A stretch of DNA of 64,000 nt from Arcticibacterium luteifluviistationis (GTDB taxonomy: Bacteria; Bacteroidota; Bacteroidia; Cytophagales; Spirosomataceae). The stretch lies in NCBI RefSeq assembly GCF_003258705.1, contig NZ_CP029480.1:4836001-4900000 (forward strand), written 5' to 3'. The notes under the pieces are model-generated. The model saw only the letters and a list, made by a program, of their open reading frames with translations. It did no database searches and was not told the origin of the DNA. Below are positions 8,643 through 18,103 of this stretch, in pieces; positions within the stretch are counted from its first letter, which is position 1; each line of letters begins with the position of its first letter. The position numbers were made by a program, and so were the translations under genes.

Positions 8643-9353
8643 CTAAACAAAATGCTTCCGAATAAAAACTCTTGAAATACGCCACAGAAGTACAGAAAAG
8701 AACAGAAAGCCAATGGCGATTAATAAGTAGGCGGAATCTCCTTTACATACATTTTCTATACTTTGGAAAATCCAATGAGTGGGTAACACTCCAAAGAAAT
8801 GTTTGAAATTATCTGGTACAAAAAAGGCAGCAATTGGAATTAAAACTAGCATATTAAAGGCTTTGATATATATCATGCCTTGTATTCTATTCTGGACAAT
8901 AGACGCTATAGAAAGCACATAAACAGGAACCACCAAAGCAGCTAGCAAAGAAATTAAAAGAATATAACCAAGGTCTATCACAAAGAAAGGTTGTACCCAA
9001 AACAAAACCACATTCAAGAGCACCGTAAAAAGGCAAGGAATCAAAAACCTAGATACCAGAAATTCAAACTTTGATAAAGGGATAACGCCATAAACCTTAG
9101 ACACTTCAGTCTCTTTTTCATCTATCAAAACCATAGTACTTATAAAACTAAATACTTGGGTATTTTCAATAATTGCTATCACTAAAAAGAGCGATAAATA
9201 CGGACGAAGAAACTCATATTTATCCACCAAATAAGGCACTCCCCAGAGTATCAAAGCAAACAGAATAACAGGCAAAAACAAAAAAGGCTTCAAAGAAGAG
9301 TCTCTAAAGATAATTTTGAAGTCGGTGATTGCTAATTTGAATATCTTTTTCAT
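8643..9353 (-). CDS. ABC transporter permease (second of pair)
   Basis: 236 residues, mostly hydrophobic, with about six membrane segments. MVLIDEKETEVSKVYGVIPLSKFEFLVSRF is a cytoplasmic loop of the kind seen in ABC-2-type export permeases. It is the last gene of the tetR-ABC operon, 11 bases downstream of the other permease, and pairs with it to make a heterodimeric exporter core. Substrate unknown; drug or lipid export is usual for TetR-linked systems. Its end lies 26 bases from the end of the convergent sulfatase gene. Confidence 0.75.
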   Translation of the reverse strand: MKKIFKLAITDFKIIFRDSSLKPFLFLPVILFALILWGVPYLVDKYEFLRPYLSLFLVIAIIENTQVFSFISTMVLIDEKETEVSKVYGVIPLSKFEFLVSRFLIPCLFTVLLNVVLFWVQPFFVIDLGYILLISLLAALVVPVYVLSIASIVQNRIQGMIYIKAFNMLVLIPIAAFFVPDNFKHFFGVLPTHWIFQSIENVCKGDSAYLLIAIGFLFFSVLLWRISRVFIRKHFV

Positions 9354-9364
9354 AGCGAATAATC

Positions 9365-10063
9365 TTATCGTTGAACCACCTTCTTTTTAAACCGTGTGTA
9401 AGCAAAAACATAAAAAACCGGAAGCATAAGTATAATGGAAAAATATCCATACCAATAATTAATAGATGTGCCGCTTATGGCAGCATCTATCAGGTCTACA
9501 CTCCCTTGAATAGGGAAAAAGTATTTGGTAAAACCAATGTCTATACCCTCTAAATACTGCAACATAGGCACATTAATAAAAAGCAAAAATATAGGAACAG
9601 AAGTCAGAGTAAACTTTAAAAAGTCTGTGGCATAAGTGAGCATATAAAGTCCCAAAAGGGAGGACAAAACACAAATACCGAAAGACCCAGCTGTATAAGA
9701 AACTATATCAAAGCTGAAGCCTTTCACTGAAATGGCCAAACCCAAAGAGCATACCACGCCCACTATAGAAATAGATAGCACTTTTGACATAATTAAAGCA
9801 TGCAGATTAACTGGTGTTACAAAAATAGCGGGCAATATCTGATGCTTTATTTCTGTATAGATGCCCAAGGCTATAAAAAAGAACCCGATAATAGAAGGGT
9901 CATTTAACACCAATGTTACCAGCAGTTTATCTAAGACAGCCATATCTTTAAAAAAGAATAAGATCACACCATATATGAGTGTCACCGCAAAACTTATAGT
10001 GATAATACTATTTTTGTGTAAAAGCAGAAACTGCCACTTTAACAGTGTAAAAAAGTTACTCAT
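9365..10063 (-). CDS. ABC transporter permease (first of pair)
   Basis: 232 residues with about six transmembrane helices (for example VTLIYGVILFFF and IIGFFFIALGIYTEIKHQILPAIF). The cytoplasmic segment EIKHQILPAIFVTPVNLHALIMSKVL resembles the coupling region of ABC-2 export permeases. Its start overlaps the stop of the ATPase gene by four bases (10060-10063), so the two are translationally coupled. Works with the ATPase and the second permease. Confidence 0.75.
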   Translation of the reverse strand: MSNFFTLLKWQFLLLHKNSIITISFAVTLIYGVILFFFKDMAVLDKLLVTLVLNDPSIIGFFFIALGIYTEIKHQILPAIFVTPVNLHALIMSKVLSISIVGVVCSLGLAISVKGFSFDIVSYTAGSFGICVLSSLLGLYMLTYATDFLKFTLTSVPIFLLFINVPMLQYLEGIDIGFTKYFFPIQGSVDLIDAAISGTSINYWYGYFSIILMLPVFYVFAYTRFKKKVVQR

Positions 10064-10911
10064 ACTTTAAGGATTTTTCCTGTTACACGTATAAATACTT
10101 CTTCTAAAGTAGCCTCTTGGGTATGAATTCTTTTCACTTCATCACTCTTAATAAAATCCAAAAAATCTTGATTGCCTCCTAAACCTTTTAGTGAAAACTC
10201 CTGTAAACTTCCGTCAAAAAGCTCTACATCCACTGCCTCTCTTCCGTACTGTTTTTTTAAGTTTTTAGGCGTATCTGTTACCTGCAGGCTACCTTCCACT
10301 ATAAAAGAGACCCTATCACAAATTTCGTCAGCGGTTTCCATGCTATGCGTAGTCGCAAAAATGGTTTTCCCAGCAGCCTTTAAATCTAAAATGTGCTGCT
10401 TTATCTTATGAGCATTAACGGGGTCAAGCCCTGAAGTAGGTTCATCAAGAAACAAAATATCCGGGTCATGCTGAATAGCACGAATAAAGTTGAGTCGCAT
10501 TTTCATTCCCTTAGAATAAGCTTCTACAGGTTTGTTCATGTCGGCAGTTAAGTCTACCATTTCAAAGAGTTCCTCTACCTTCCTAATCTGCTTCTTGGGG
10601 TAAAAAGAAGCAAACAAGTTCATGTTTTCTTTCCCAGTTAACTTCAAATAATGGTTTGGCAACTCAAAGCCTACTCCTATTTTTTCAAAATATGTGCTGT
10701 CCCAATCCGATAAGCTTTTACCATCAATTTTAACCAAGCCCTGATACTCATTATAAATTTTGTAAAGTACTTTTTGAGCAGTGCTTTTACCGGCTCCAGA
10801 AGGGCCCAAGAAACCAAAAACCTCTCCTTTTTCTATTTGAAAGTTTAAGCCCTTCAATGTTGGACTATCATTTTGAGGATATTGAAATACCAAATTCTCT
10901 ACTTGAATCAT
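10060..10911 (-). CDS. ABC transporter ATP-binding protein
   Basis: 283 residues. Walker A GPSGAGKST (about 37-45), signature-like YSKGMKMRLNF, Walker B ILFLDEPTSGLDP and the switch His in FATTHSMETADE are all present, so the ATPase should be active. The C-terminal ~80 residues resemble the accessory region of CcmA/NatA-like exporters. It lies three bases after tetR and overlaps the first permease, forming tetR-ATPase-permease-permease. Likely powers export of a compound sensed by the TetR protein. Confidence 0.92.
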   Translation of the reverse strand: MIQVENLVFQYPQNDSPTLKGLNFQIEKGEVFGFLGPSGAGKSTAQKVLYKIYNEYQGLVKIDGKSLSDWDSTYFEKIGVGFELPNHYLKLTGKENMNLFASFYPKKQIRKVEELFEMVDLTADMNKPVEAYSKGMKMRLNFIRAIQHDPDILFLDEPTSGLDPVNAHKIKQHILDLKAAGKTIFATTHSMETADEICDRVSFIVEGSLQVTDTPKNLKKQYGREAVDVELFDGSLQEFSLKGLGGNQDFLDFIKSDEVKRIHTQEATLEEVFIRVTGKILKV

Positions 10912-10914
10912 AAT

Positions 10915-11574
10915 CTAGTTTTTATCAAATGCCGGTTTTACCAATAAGATATAATCATCCACCATATTCATCAGCTGCTCATTCTTGTCTTTATACACAG
11001 GCTCACTATTCAGGATACTTTCTTTTGGATTTATTATGCTCTTAAATTCCATTTGTTCCTGAATACTTACCCCAACTCTATATAACATAAAGCCCATTGT
11101 GTCAGGCGAAATATCATTCCTAAAAAGTCCTTTTTCAATTTCCGTTTTGACCATTTCTTCGAAAGCCAAAACCGTACTTTGCAGCATTTCTTTATAAAGA
11201 TGTTCCATAGTAGGCGACTGTAAATTCTTTATAAGATTAAAAAGAAAATGGCTATGTAAAGGGCTCTCTTTATCAAACTGTAAACCTGCCTCGTATAAGG
11301 CTTTGAAGAAAGCCCAAAAATTTGGATAGCTTTCTCTTTCTATACTTCCCACATAGTTTTTCTTTATATCACCGCTCTCTTTTAGAAGATACAAAAACAA
11401 GTCAAGCTTATCTTCAAAGTATTGATAAATACTGCCCTTCGCTATTCCCAGCCGTTTTACCACTTCAGATATGGACGCCTCATCAAAAGGTTTAAGAGCA
11501 AACTCTCGGAGAAAAGCAGTAGTTATCAGCTTCCGCTTCTCCGTATTAATATTAAAAAATGTCTCCTTCGGCAT
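10915..11574 (-). CDS. TetR/AcrR-family transcriptional regulator
   Basis: 219 residues. The N-terminal HTH (about residues 10-55) includes SEVVKRLGIAKGSIYQYFEDKLDLF, the standard TetR recognition-helix pattern. The rest is a helical ligand-binding and dimerisation domain with no recognised ligand signature. It is the first gene of the operon with the ABC exporter and most likely represses it. Two copies of TGACTNNNNAGTCA lie directly upstream of its start (11580-11593 and 11613-11626), bracketing a promoter element, which supports autoregulation. Confidence 0.9.
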   Translation of the reverse strand: MPKETFFNINTEKRKLITTAFLREFALKPFDEASISEVVKRLGIAKGSIYQYFEDKLDLFLYLLKESGDIKKNYVGSIERESYPNFWAFFKALYEAGLQFDKESPLHSHFLFNLIKNLQSPTMEHLYKEMLQSTVLAFEEMVKTEIEKGLFRNDISPDTMGFMLYRVGVSIQEQMEFKSIINPKESILNSEPVYKDKNEQLMNMVDDYILLVKPAFDKN

Positions 11575-11579
11575 ACATA

Positions 11580-11593
11580 TGACTTATCAGTCA
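11580..11593. promoter_or_regulatory. TetR operator, proximal copy
   Basis: Inverted repeat TGACT-TATC-AGTCA ending five bases before the tetR start codon. It would cover the transcription start. It matches the second copy exactly in its half-sites and spacer length. Confidence 0.7.
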
Positions 11594-11601
11594 CAAACAT
11601 A
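11594..11601 (-). promoter_or_regulatory. Promoter -7 element of the tetR-ABC operon
   Basis: The minus-strand sequence TATGTTTG matches TAnnTTTG. It sits directly between the two operator copies, 20 bases before the tetR start. The expected -33 position falls in the distal operator (ACTG, 19 bases upstream). Repressor bound to either site would occlude RNA polymerase. Confidence 0.55.
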
Positions 11602-11612
11602 AATAGTTAAGA

Positions 11613-11626
11613 TGACTATTCAGTCA
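11613..11626. promoter_or_regulatory. TetR operator, distal copy
   Basis: Inverted repeat TGACT-ATTC-AGTCA. Its start is 33 bp from that of the proximal copy, about three helical turns, so two dimers could bind on the same DNA face. Confidence 0.7.
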
Positions 11627-11781
11627 CTTTAGACTAATAGTTTGTTACCTAATAAATAGATAAGCCAATATTTACCTTCAAAAAATCCGTATCGCTACTA
11701 CCACGTAACTTGTAATATTTGACACCCTGCTATACTTAAGGCGAGCAAAAACAGTTAAAGTATTTAATAAACCAGACAAAT

Positions 11782-12483
11782 ATGATTTTAAGAAACACAC
11801 TCTTCATAGCATCATTGGCAATTTTCAGTTCTTGTGCCACATCTTCATCTACTTCTAGTTCATCAAGAGCCGCTAGCACCTCTACCGAAGCGGTGTATTG
11901 GGTAAATGGCAAAAAATCAGACTGCGTAGGCGTAGGCAAAAAAAACTGCCTCGAAGTCCAAAAAGGTGACCTAAAAAACTCCAATAATTGGAAACTCTTC
12001 TACGAATCAATTGACGGCTTTAACTACGAAGAGGGTTATGTATATAAACTCCTTATTAAAGAAGAGAATGCATTAAAGCCTGTGCCGGCAGATGCTTCCT
12101 TAAAAAACTATAAGCTGGTTAGGGTAATACAAAAAGAGTACGAGCCAAAACTCTTTCTTGATAACAATTGGACCTTAATTGAACTTAATAATGCTCCAGT
12201 AATTGGCGAGAACGCACCTACCATCCAGTTTAATTTGGACTTAAGAAAAATGACGGCAAATGATGGATGCAATAATTTAGTAAGCGAAATCAAGTCTGTA
12301 ATGGACGACAAGATTAATCTAGGAAATGTAGTTGGTACAAAAAAGATGTGCGAAGAAATGGAATTAGCAAACCAATATGGTCCCCTATTAAGTAAGATTA
12401 ACTCATACAAAATAGAGGACCAAAAGCTAGTCATTTACGACAGCAATAATATTGAAATATTAGCCTTCAAAAGAAGCAATTAA
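11782..12483 (+). CDS. DUF4377-META domain lipoprotein
   Basis: 233 residues. Lipobox IFSSC near residue 18, then a Ser/Thr-rich linker. Residues ~37-115 (YWVNGKKSDCVGVGKKNCLEVQKG...GFNYEEGYVYKLLIKEE) fit DUF4377. Residues ~125-230 (NNWTLIELN, MTANDGCNNL, GTKKMCEEMELANQYGPLL) fit the META/HslJ domain. The two-domain fusion is a known arrangement of envelope lipoproteins; function is unclear, and META proteins have been linked to stress tolerance. The gene ends three bases from the convergent dehydrogenase gene. Confidence 0.82.
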   Translation: MILRNTLFIASLAIFSSCATSSSTSSSSRAASTSTEAVYWVNGKKSDCVGVGKKNCLEVQKGDLKNSNNWKLFYESIDGFNYEEGYVYKLLIKEENALKPVPADASLKNYKLVRVIQKEYEPKLFLDNNWTLIELNNAPVIGENAPTIQFNLDLRKMTANDGCNNLVSEIKSVMDDKINLGNVVGTKKMCEEMELANQYGPLLSKINSYKIEDQKLVIYDSNNIEILAFKRSN

Positions 12484-12486
12484 GCC

Positions 12487-13716
12487 TTACTTTTTATATT
12501 CTATTTTAAAGATAGTTCCGTTAAGGTCATCAGAAACGTAAAGTTCTCCATTGAGACCAATCGCTAAACCGCAAGGTCTATGCTGGATTGGTCCTGATGG
12601 GTTTGCTAAGTCTACCCCAGCAAAATTATCAGCGAAGATTTCCCACTTTCCTTTAGGCTTACCATTCTTAAAAGGTACAAAAGCCACAAAGTAACCTTTC
12701 TTAAGTTCAGGAGATTGACCGTGAAAAGCTATAAAAGCTCCGTTTTGGTATTTCTTAGGAAATAAGTCACCTGTATAGAAGAGTAAGTCATTTGGGCCCA
12801 AATGAGCTGGAAAAGCCATTACTGGGTCAATAGCATCATCGCCGCCTGTTTTTTTGCCATCACCTCCATACTCAGGTGCTACCATTTTCTTTTTCTTAAA
12901 TTGGTCATAATAAATATATGGCCAGCCTGCATTATCACCTTTTTTCAGTTCATACATGGCTTCAGCAGGTAGTTCGGCACTTTGTTTTGCTGTATAGTAC
13001 TGCGGATAAAAATCATGAAACTGACCACGACCATGCACTACTGTAAAAAGGCTATTGGTCTCTGTGTTCCAATCTATAGCCACAGCGTTTTTAAGACCAG
13101 TGGCATATCTAGTACCAGTAGAAAGACTTTGATTTAAAATGCGTCCATTAAATTTCCAAATACCTCCTGCTTCTTTCAATATTGGACATGGCATCATACC
13201 TTTCCCAGAGTTTTCTGCTCTGCATGGGTCATTCCATGAGCCTATAGTTACATAAAGGTTTTCACTATCATCCATCACAAATGGCTTTGCATTATCTCTG
13301 CCATTGTCAATCAATCCTCCTACTATTTTATCTGGTTCCTGACCTTCTGGTAAATTATAATTTTCATCTAACTCATACCTATAAATGGAAGTATTAGAAG
13401 AGAAATACAAATACCTGTCATTTGCTAAAACACCTGTTCCTACTTCTTCGCCTATAATCTTCCTTTCATCTATAATACCATCTCCGCTGTTATCTTTTAA
13501 TAGTACCAAGCCCTTATCTGCTTTTCTATTGACATAAATATCACCATTTTTAGCAACCGTCAAGTGCCTAGGAGAGCCTAAATCTTCTGCAAGCACACTT
13601 ACTGAAAAACCTTTCGGCACTATGATTTGAGACGGGTTTGATTGAGCGTGCGATAAAAGGGTAATGCTTATTAAAAAGCTAAGACTTAGTAATGATTTTT
13701 TGTTTATAATCTTCAT
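12487..13716 (-). CDS. Sorbosone dehydrogenase-like PQQ beta-propeller protein
   Basis: 409 residues with an N-terminal signal peptide (ending near SHAQS). IIVPKGFSVSVLAEDLGSPRHLTV is the typical first blade of L-sorbosone/glucose dehydrogenase-like beta-propellers. AGWPYIYYD and HRPCGLAIGLNGELYVSDD mark later blades. Relatives oxidise sugars or aldehydes with PQQ in the periplasm; PQQ biosynthesis is not in the window, so activity is inferred only. A TACCTTTG element on the minus strand (13750-13757) lies 34 bases upstream of the start. Confidence 0.8.
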   Translation of the reverse strand: MKIINKKSLLSLSFLISITLLSHAQSNPSQIIVPKGFSVSVLAEDLGSPRHLTVAKNGDIYVNRKADKGLVLLKDNSGDGIIDERKIIGEEVGTGVLANDRYLYFSSNTSIYRYELDENYNLPEGQEPDKIVGGLIDNGRDNAKPFVMDDSENLYVTIGSWNDPCRAENSGKGMMPCPILKEAGGIWKFNGRILNQSLSTGTRYATGLKNAVAIDWNTETNSLFTVVHGRGQFHDFYPQYYTAKQSAELPAEAMYELKKGDNAGWPYIYYDQFKKKKMVAPEYGGDGKKTGGDDAIDPVMAFPAHLGPNDLLFYTGDLFPKKYQNGAFIAFHGQSPELKKGYFVAFVPFKNGKPKGKWEIFADNFAGVDLANPSGPIQHRPCGLAIGLNGELYVSDDLNGTIFKIEYKK

Positions 13717-13749
13717 GTAGGCGTTTTGATTTGTATTTTAAAACGGACG

Positions 13750-13757
13750 CAAAGGTA
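13750..13757 (-). promoter_or_regulatory. Candidate -7 element (TACCTTTG)
   Basis: Exact TAnnTTTG match on the minus strand, 34 bases before the ATG of the sorbosone dehydrogenase-like gene. No clear TTG at the -33 spacing. Confidence 0.4.
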
Positions 13758-13963
13758 CACCAAGTTACCGTTTAATAAAAAAGTTTTAAACTATCGATTT
13801 TCTCTTTTTAGCGTCTAAATAAGTCATTAATCCCATATTCCTTTGATTTCGCATCATTTTCAAACTCTTTTTAACTCATCTTATCTACGTCTATTAATTC
13901 TTATGGCTATTAGGATGTTTTATTACCTAAATTCATACTAACAATTCAACCCTAAAAACTTCT

Positions 13964-15826
13964 ATGAAAGCAAATTCTTTACTAAAACTCTCTCTTTTTG
14001 CCCTATTCACATTCGTTAGTCTCTTAAGTTTTGGTCAACAGCTGCCTGAAAAAATAATGGCACATCCAAGAATTCTATTTTTAGAAGGACAAGAAGATGT
14101 TATCAAAAAATCTATCCAGAACAGCCCTATTAAACAAAAGGTAAACTTAGCTCTGATTAAAGAAGCTAATGACATAATTGGACTACCACCGCTAGAGAGA
14201 ATTCAGACGGGTCGCAGGCTTCTAAGCGTTTCAAGAGAATACCTCCGTCGTGTTCTTTTTCTTGGTTATGCCTACCGCTTAAATCAAGACGAGAAATACC
14301 TAAAACGAATGGAGCAAGAAATGCTAAACGTTGCAAACTTCTCCAACTGGAACCCTAGTCACTTTTTAGATGTAGCCGAAATGACCACCGCAATGGCTAT
14401 AGCCTATGACTGGTTTTATCAAGGTTTAAGTCAAAACACTAAAGCAAAGATTAAAACCGCTATTATAGAGCTTGGCATTAATCCTTCCTATGATACTAAA
14501 AATACAATGTTCTTAACAGCACATCATAACTGGAATCAAGTTTGTAATGCGGGAATGGCTTTCGGAGCACTTGCTATTTATGATGAAGAACCGGAGTTAG
14601 CAAAAAAGACCATCGAGAGAGCTATAGAATCTATTAAACTACCCATGACACAATATGCCCCAGACGGAGCCTATCCAGAGGGCTACGCCTATTGGGGTTA
14701 TGGAACAACTTTTAATGTGCTTTTTATTGATGCCATGATGAAGGCCTTTCAGTCTGATTTCGGTTTGAACCAGCTCCCTGGTTTTGATAAAACTGCCGCA
14801 TATTTAATGCACATGATTGGGCCATCAAAAAATTCCTTCAACTATTCTGACTGTAGCGATAACATCCGAGTAAACCCAGCCATGTTTTGGTTTGCAGAAC
14901 TTAATCAAGACCCCTCTTTACTTTTCTGGGAGAAAGAGCTATTAAAAACAGATTTAAATGGAAATATGCATAGACGATTCACTCCACTTATGATGATTTG
15001 GGGTGCAAGTTTGGTTCTTGATAAAGAGTTAATTCCAAAAGAAAAAATTTGGGCTGGAAGCGGCGATACTCCAGTAGCCTTGATGCGTAGTTCATGGGAT
15101 GGTAATGGCATTTTTATTGGCTTAAAAGCTGGTTCTCCTCATGTTAATCATGCTCATATGGATATTGGCTCTTTTGTAATGGATGCCATGGGTGAGCGGT
15201 GGGCTATAGATTTTGGTGCATCCAGTTATAACCTTCTTGAAAGTCAGGGCATCCAAATCTGGGGAAGAGAACAAGACTCACAGCGATGGGATGTCTTCAG
15301 ATACAATAACCTAGCTCATAGTACACTATCGTTCAATAATCAATTCCAAAAAGTTTATGGCTTCGCCGACATTGATAAAATCATTGACACCGAAACGGTC
15401 AAAGGTGCTATGACAGACATTAGTGCTATATATAAAACACAGGTCAAAAGCAGTAAAAGAGCTGTCGCAATAATTGACAATAGCTATGTAGTGGTAACAG
15501 ACCAATTAGTAAACAACCAAGAAGCCAAAACCCTTCAATGGAGAATGCCGACAAATGCGAAGGTCAAGTCCATAAACGACAGTGAAATTGTATTGAGTCA
15601 AAATGGTAAAACATTACGTCTAAAATTACTAAGCCAGCAAAAAGTTAAAATGAGAACATGGAGCACCAAATCACCGAATAGCTATGATGAGGCCAATCCA
15701 AACTCTATTATCGTTGGTTTTGAAATGGAACTTGAGGCAAAAGCCGAAGAGGCCATTCAAGTTGCTCTAATTCCTGAAAACAATAAGGCTGAAGTAAAAC
15801 CAACAGACTGGAAGGTGTTTGAATAA
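13964..15826 (+). CDS. Heparinase II/III-like polysaccharide lyase family protein
   Basis: 620 residues with a signal peptide (cleavage near LSFGQ). The N-terminal ~330 residues form an alpha/alpha toroid pattern (HPRILF start, HHNWNQVCNAG). The C-terminal beta domain has HVNHAHMDIGSFVMDAMGERWAIDFG (about residues 390-415), the heparinase II/III signature with conserved His/Asp. Family members cleave uronic-acid-containing glycans such as heparin, heparan sulfate or alginate by beta-elimination in the periplasm. Substrate is not deducible. It stands alone here between a dehydrogenase and a peptidase, without SusCD next to it. Confidence 0.85.
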   Translation: MKANSLLKLSLFALFTFVSLLSFGQQLPEKIMAHPRILFLEGQEDVIKKSIQNSPIKQKVNLALIKEANDIIGLPPLERIQTGRRLLSVSREYLRRVLFLGYAYRLNQDEKYLKRMEQEMLNVANFSNWNPSHFLDVAEMTTAMAIAYDWFYQGLSQNTKAKIKTAIIELGINPSYDTKNTMFLTAHHNWNQVCNAGMAFGALAIYDEEPELAKKTIERAIESIKLPMTQYAPDGAYPEGYAYWGYGTTFNVLFIDAMMKAFQSDFGLNQLPGFDKTAAYLMHMIGPSKNSFNYSDCSDNIRVNPAMFWFAELNQDPSLLFWEKELLKTDLNGNMHRRFTPLMMIWGASLVLDKELIPKEKIWAGSGDTPVALMRSSWDGNGIFIGLKAGSPHVNHAHMDIGSFVMDAMGERWAIDFGASSYNLLESQGIQIWGREQDSQRWDVFRYNNLAHSTLSFNNQFQKVYGFADIDKIIDTETVKGAMTDISAIYKTQVKSSKRAVAIIDNSYVVVTDQLVNNQEAKTLQWRMPTNAKVKSINDSEIVLSQNGKTLRLKLLSQQKVKMRTWSTKSPNSYDEANPNSIIVGFEMELEAKAEEAIQVALIPENNKAEVKPTDWKVFE

Positions 15827-15869
15827 GCAATCAAAGTTCTTTCATGAAGATTAAAACCTGCAAATGGCT

Positions 15870-15877
15870 TAATTTTG
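15870..15877 (+). promoter_or_regulatory. Candidate -7 element (TAATTTTG)
   Basis: TAnnTTTG match 40 bases before the M3 peptidase start at 15918. No matching -33 box was found. Confidence 0.35.
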
Positions 15878-15917
15878 ACTAATACAAAAAACGATCATCA
15901 AACAAAAAAAACAGATA

Positions 15918-18035
15918 ATGTCTAAAAATACCTTCCTTTATGCATTCCTATTGCTAGGCATAGTAATGATAAATACCTCCTGCGAAAAAACATCAGAAAA
16001 TGTCCTTTTAGAAAAATGGACTGGGCCTTACGGCGGCGTACCAGCTTTTGACAAAATGGACGTCAATCTTTTAAAGTCTGCCATGGAAACGGGCATTGCG
16101 AATCATCTAAAGGAGTTAGATGAAATAGCAAATAATCCAGAACCAGCCACTTTTGACAACACCATTTTAGCAAAGGAAAAAAGTGGTACAGACCTAAATA
16201 ATGTTTATCCGTACTACGGCATTTACAGTTCCAATACTTCTACAGACGAATTCAGAGAAATAGAAGGAGATTTGGCAGGTCAACTTTCAGAATACAATTC
16301 AAAAATCACGCAAAACGAAAAACTATTTCAAAGAGTAAAAACGGTTTATGAGGCGAGTTTAGAAAACCCATTGCCTGAAGACCAACAACGCGTAGTCTTA
16401 CTAACCTACCAAAGTCTTGCCCTTAATGGTGCAGAACTCGATGCCGAAAAAAAGAAAAGATATGCTGAAATAAACAAAGAGCTATCTGCTTTATCTACCA
16501 CTTTTGGTAATAATGTACTGCATGACGAAGAAGGTTATATCACCTATTTAGACGAAAGCCAATTAGGTGGACTTTCAGAAGCTTTCATTAAAAGTGCTGC
16601 CAGTGCTGCTGAGACCAATGGTCAAGAAGGTAAATATGCTATTACGAATACTCGCTCTTCTATGGACCCGTTTTTAACGTACGCCACAGAAAGAGAGCTA
16701 AGAGAAAAAGTTTGGAAAAACTATTATGCCAGAGGCGATAATGGAGACGAGTATGACAACAATGATGTCATTGTTAAGATTCTTCAATTAAGAAACGAAC
16801 GTGTTCATCTTCTTGGTTTTGATAATTACGCACAGTGGCGACTACAAAACCGTATGGCCAAAACGCCAGAAAACGCATTGGCATTACTGGATGCAGTTTG
16901 GCCTAGTGCCATAGCCCGTGTAAAAGAAGAGGTAAAAGATATGCAAGCCGTGGCTGACTCTGAGGGTCCGAAAATCACAATAGAACCGTGGGACTATAGA
17001 TTTTATGCCGAAAAGGTTAGGAAGAAAAAATACGATTTAGACAGTGATGAAGTAAAGCAATACCTCCAGTTAGATAAGCTTAGAGAGGCCATGTTTTATG
17101 TGGCAGGAGAGTTATTTGATTTCAAATTTTCAGAGATTACAGATGGCAGCGTACCCGTATTTCACGAAGATGTACAAGTGTGGGAAGTAAAAGACAAAAA
17201 CTCCGACAAACACATTGGTTTATGGTATTTAGACCCTTACGCCAGAAAAGGGAAACGCTCTGGTGCATGGGCTACCACTTACAGAGGGCATACAGATATG
17301 GGCGAAAAAGAAACAGTTTTGTGCTCTAACAACTCCAACTTTGTAAAAGGTGAGCCAGGCGAACCTGTTTTAATCTCGTGGGACGACGCCACCACATTTT
17401 TCCACGAAATGGGTCATGCTTTGCATTATTTATCTGCTAATGTTAAATACCCTAGCCTAGATGGTAGCTTAAGAGATTATGGCGAATTTCAGTCACAGTT
17501 ATTAGAGCGTTGGTTAAGTACAGATGCGGTCATTGAAAATTACCTGGTTCACTATAAAACGGGTGAATCTATGCCGAAAGGTTTGGTAGCCAAAATAAAA
17601 GAAGCGTCTAATTTTAATCAGGGTTTTGGTACTACGGAATACATGGCGTCTGCTATTATGGATATGAAATATCACATGATGGACCCAACAGACTTAGATG
17701 TAGATAGTTTTGAAAGAGAAACGCTAGAAAGCATCAACATGCCTAAGGAGTTAGTCATGAGACATCGCTCACCACATTTTAATCACGTATTCAGAGGTGA
17801 AGGTTACGCCACAGCGTATTACGGCTATATGTGGGCTGATGTTTTAACTGCTGATGCAGCGGAAGCTTTTGCAGAAGCTCCTGGAGGTTTCTATGACAAG
17901 GATTTGGCAAAGAAAATGAAAGACATACTCTTTGCCCCAAGAAACACCGAAGACCCTGCAGAAGCTTACAGAAGATTTAGAGGAAGAGATGCCACCATTG
18001 ACGCCTTGATGCGTGATAGAGGTTTTGCAAAATAG
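15918..18035 (+). CDS. M3-family metallopeptidase (oligopeptidase A / Dcp type)
   Basis: 705 residues with an N-terminal lipobox-like signal (INTSCEK). FFHEMGHALHYLSANV (about residues 493-508) is the HExxH zinc motif of M3 peptidases, followed by the Glu in YGEFQSQLLERW. The length of ~700 residues is normal for peptidyl-dipeptidase Dcp/oligopeptidase A. It cleaves short peptides; the lipoprotein signal places it in the periplasm or outer membrane. A terminator hairpin (18058-18087) follows. Confidence 0.93.
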   Translation: MSKNTFLYAFLLLGIVMINTSCEKTSENVLLEKWTGPYGGVPAFDKMDVNLLKSAMETGIANHLKELDEIANNPEPATFDNTILAKEKSGTDLNNVYPYYGIYSSNTSTDEFREIEGDLAGQLSEYNSKITQNEKLFQRVKTVYEASLENPLPEDQQRVVLLTYQSLALNGAELDAEKKKRYAEINKELSALSTTFGNNVLHDEEGYITYLDESQLGGLSEAFIKSAASAAETNGQEGKYAITNTRSSMDPFLTYATERELREKVWKNYYARGDNGDEYDNNDVIVKILQLRNERVHLLGFDNYAQWRLQNRMAKTPENALALLDAVWPSAIARVKEEVKDMQAVADSEGPKITIEPWDYRFYAEKVRKKKYDLDSDEVKQYLQLDKLREAMFYVAGELFDFKFSEITDGSVPVFHEDVQVWEVKDKNSDKHIGLWYLDPYARKGKRSGAWATTYRGHTDMGEKETVLCSNNSNFVKGEPGEPVLISWDDATTFFHEMGHALHYLSANVKYPSLDGSLRDYGEFQSQLLERWLSTDAVIENYLVHYKTGESMPKGLVAKIKEASNFNQGFGTTEYMASAIMDMKYHMMDPTDLDVDSFERETLESINMPKELVMRHRSPHFNHVFRGEGYATAYYGYMWADVLTADAAEAFAEAPGGFYDKDLAKKMKDILFAPRNTEDPAEAYRRFRGRDATIDALMRDRGFAK

Positions 18036-18057
18036 ATAGTGAACAAAAAAACATTTT

Positions 18058-18087
18058 AAAGAGAGGCTTCTTAGCTCCTCTTTTTTT
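18058..18087 (+). terminator. Rho-independent terminator after M3 peptidase
   Basis: AGAGG (18062-18066) pairs with CCTCT (18077-18081), extended by flanking A/T pairs, followed by a run of T at 18081-18087. Confidence 0.7.
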
Positions 18088-18103
18088 GTATAACAATGAA
18101 ACG

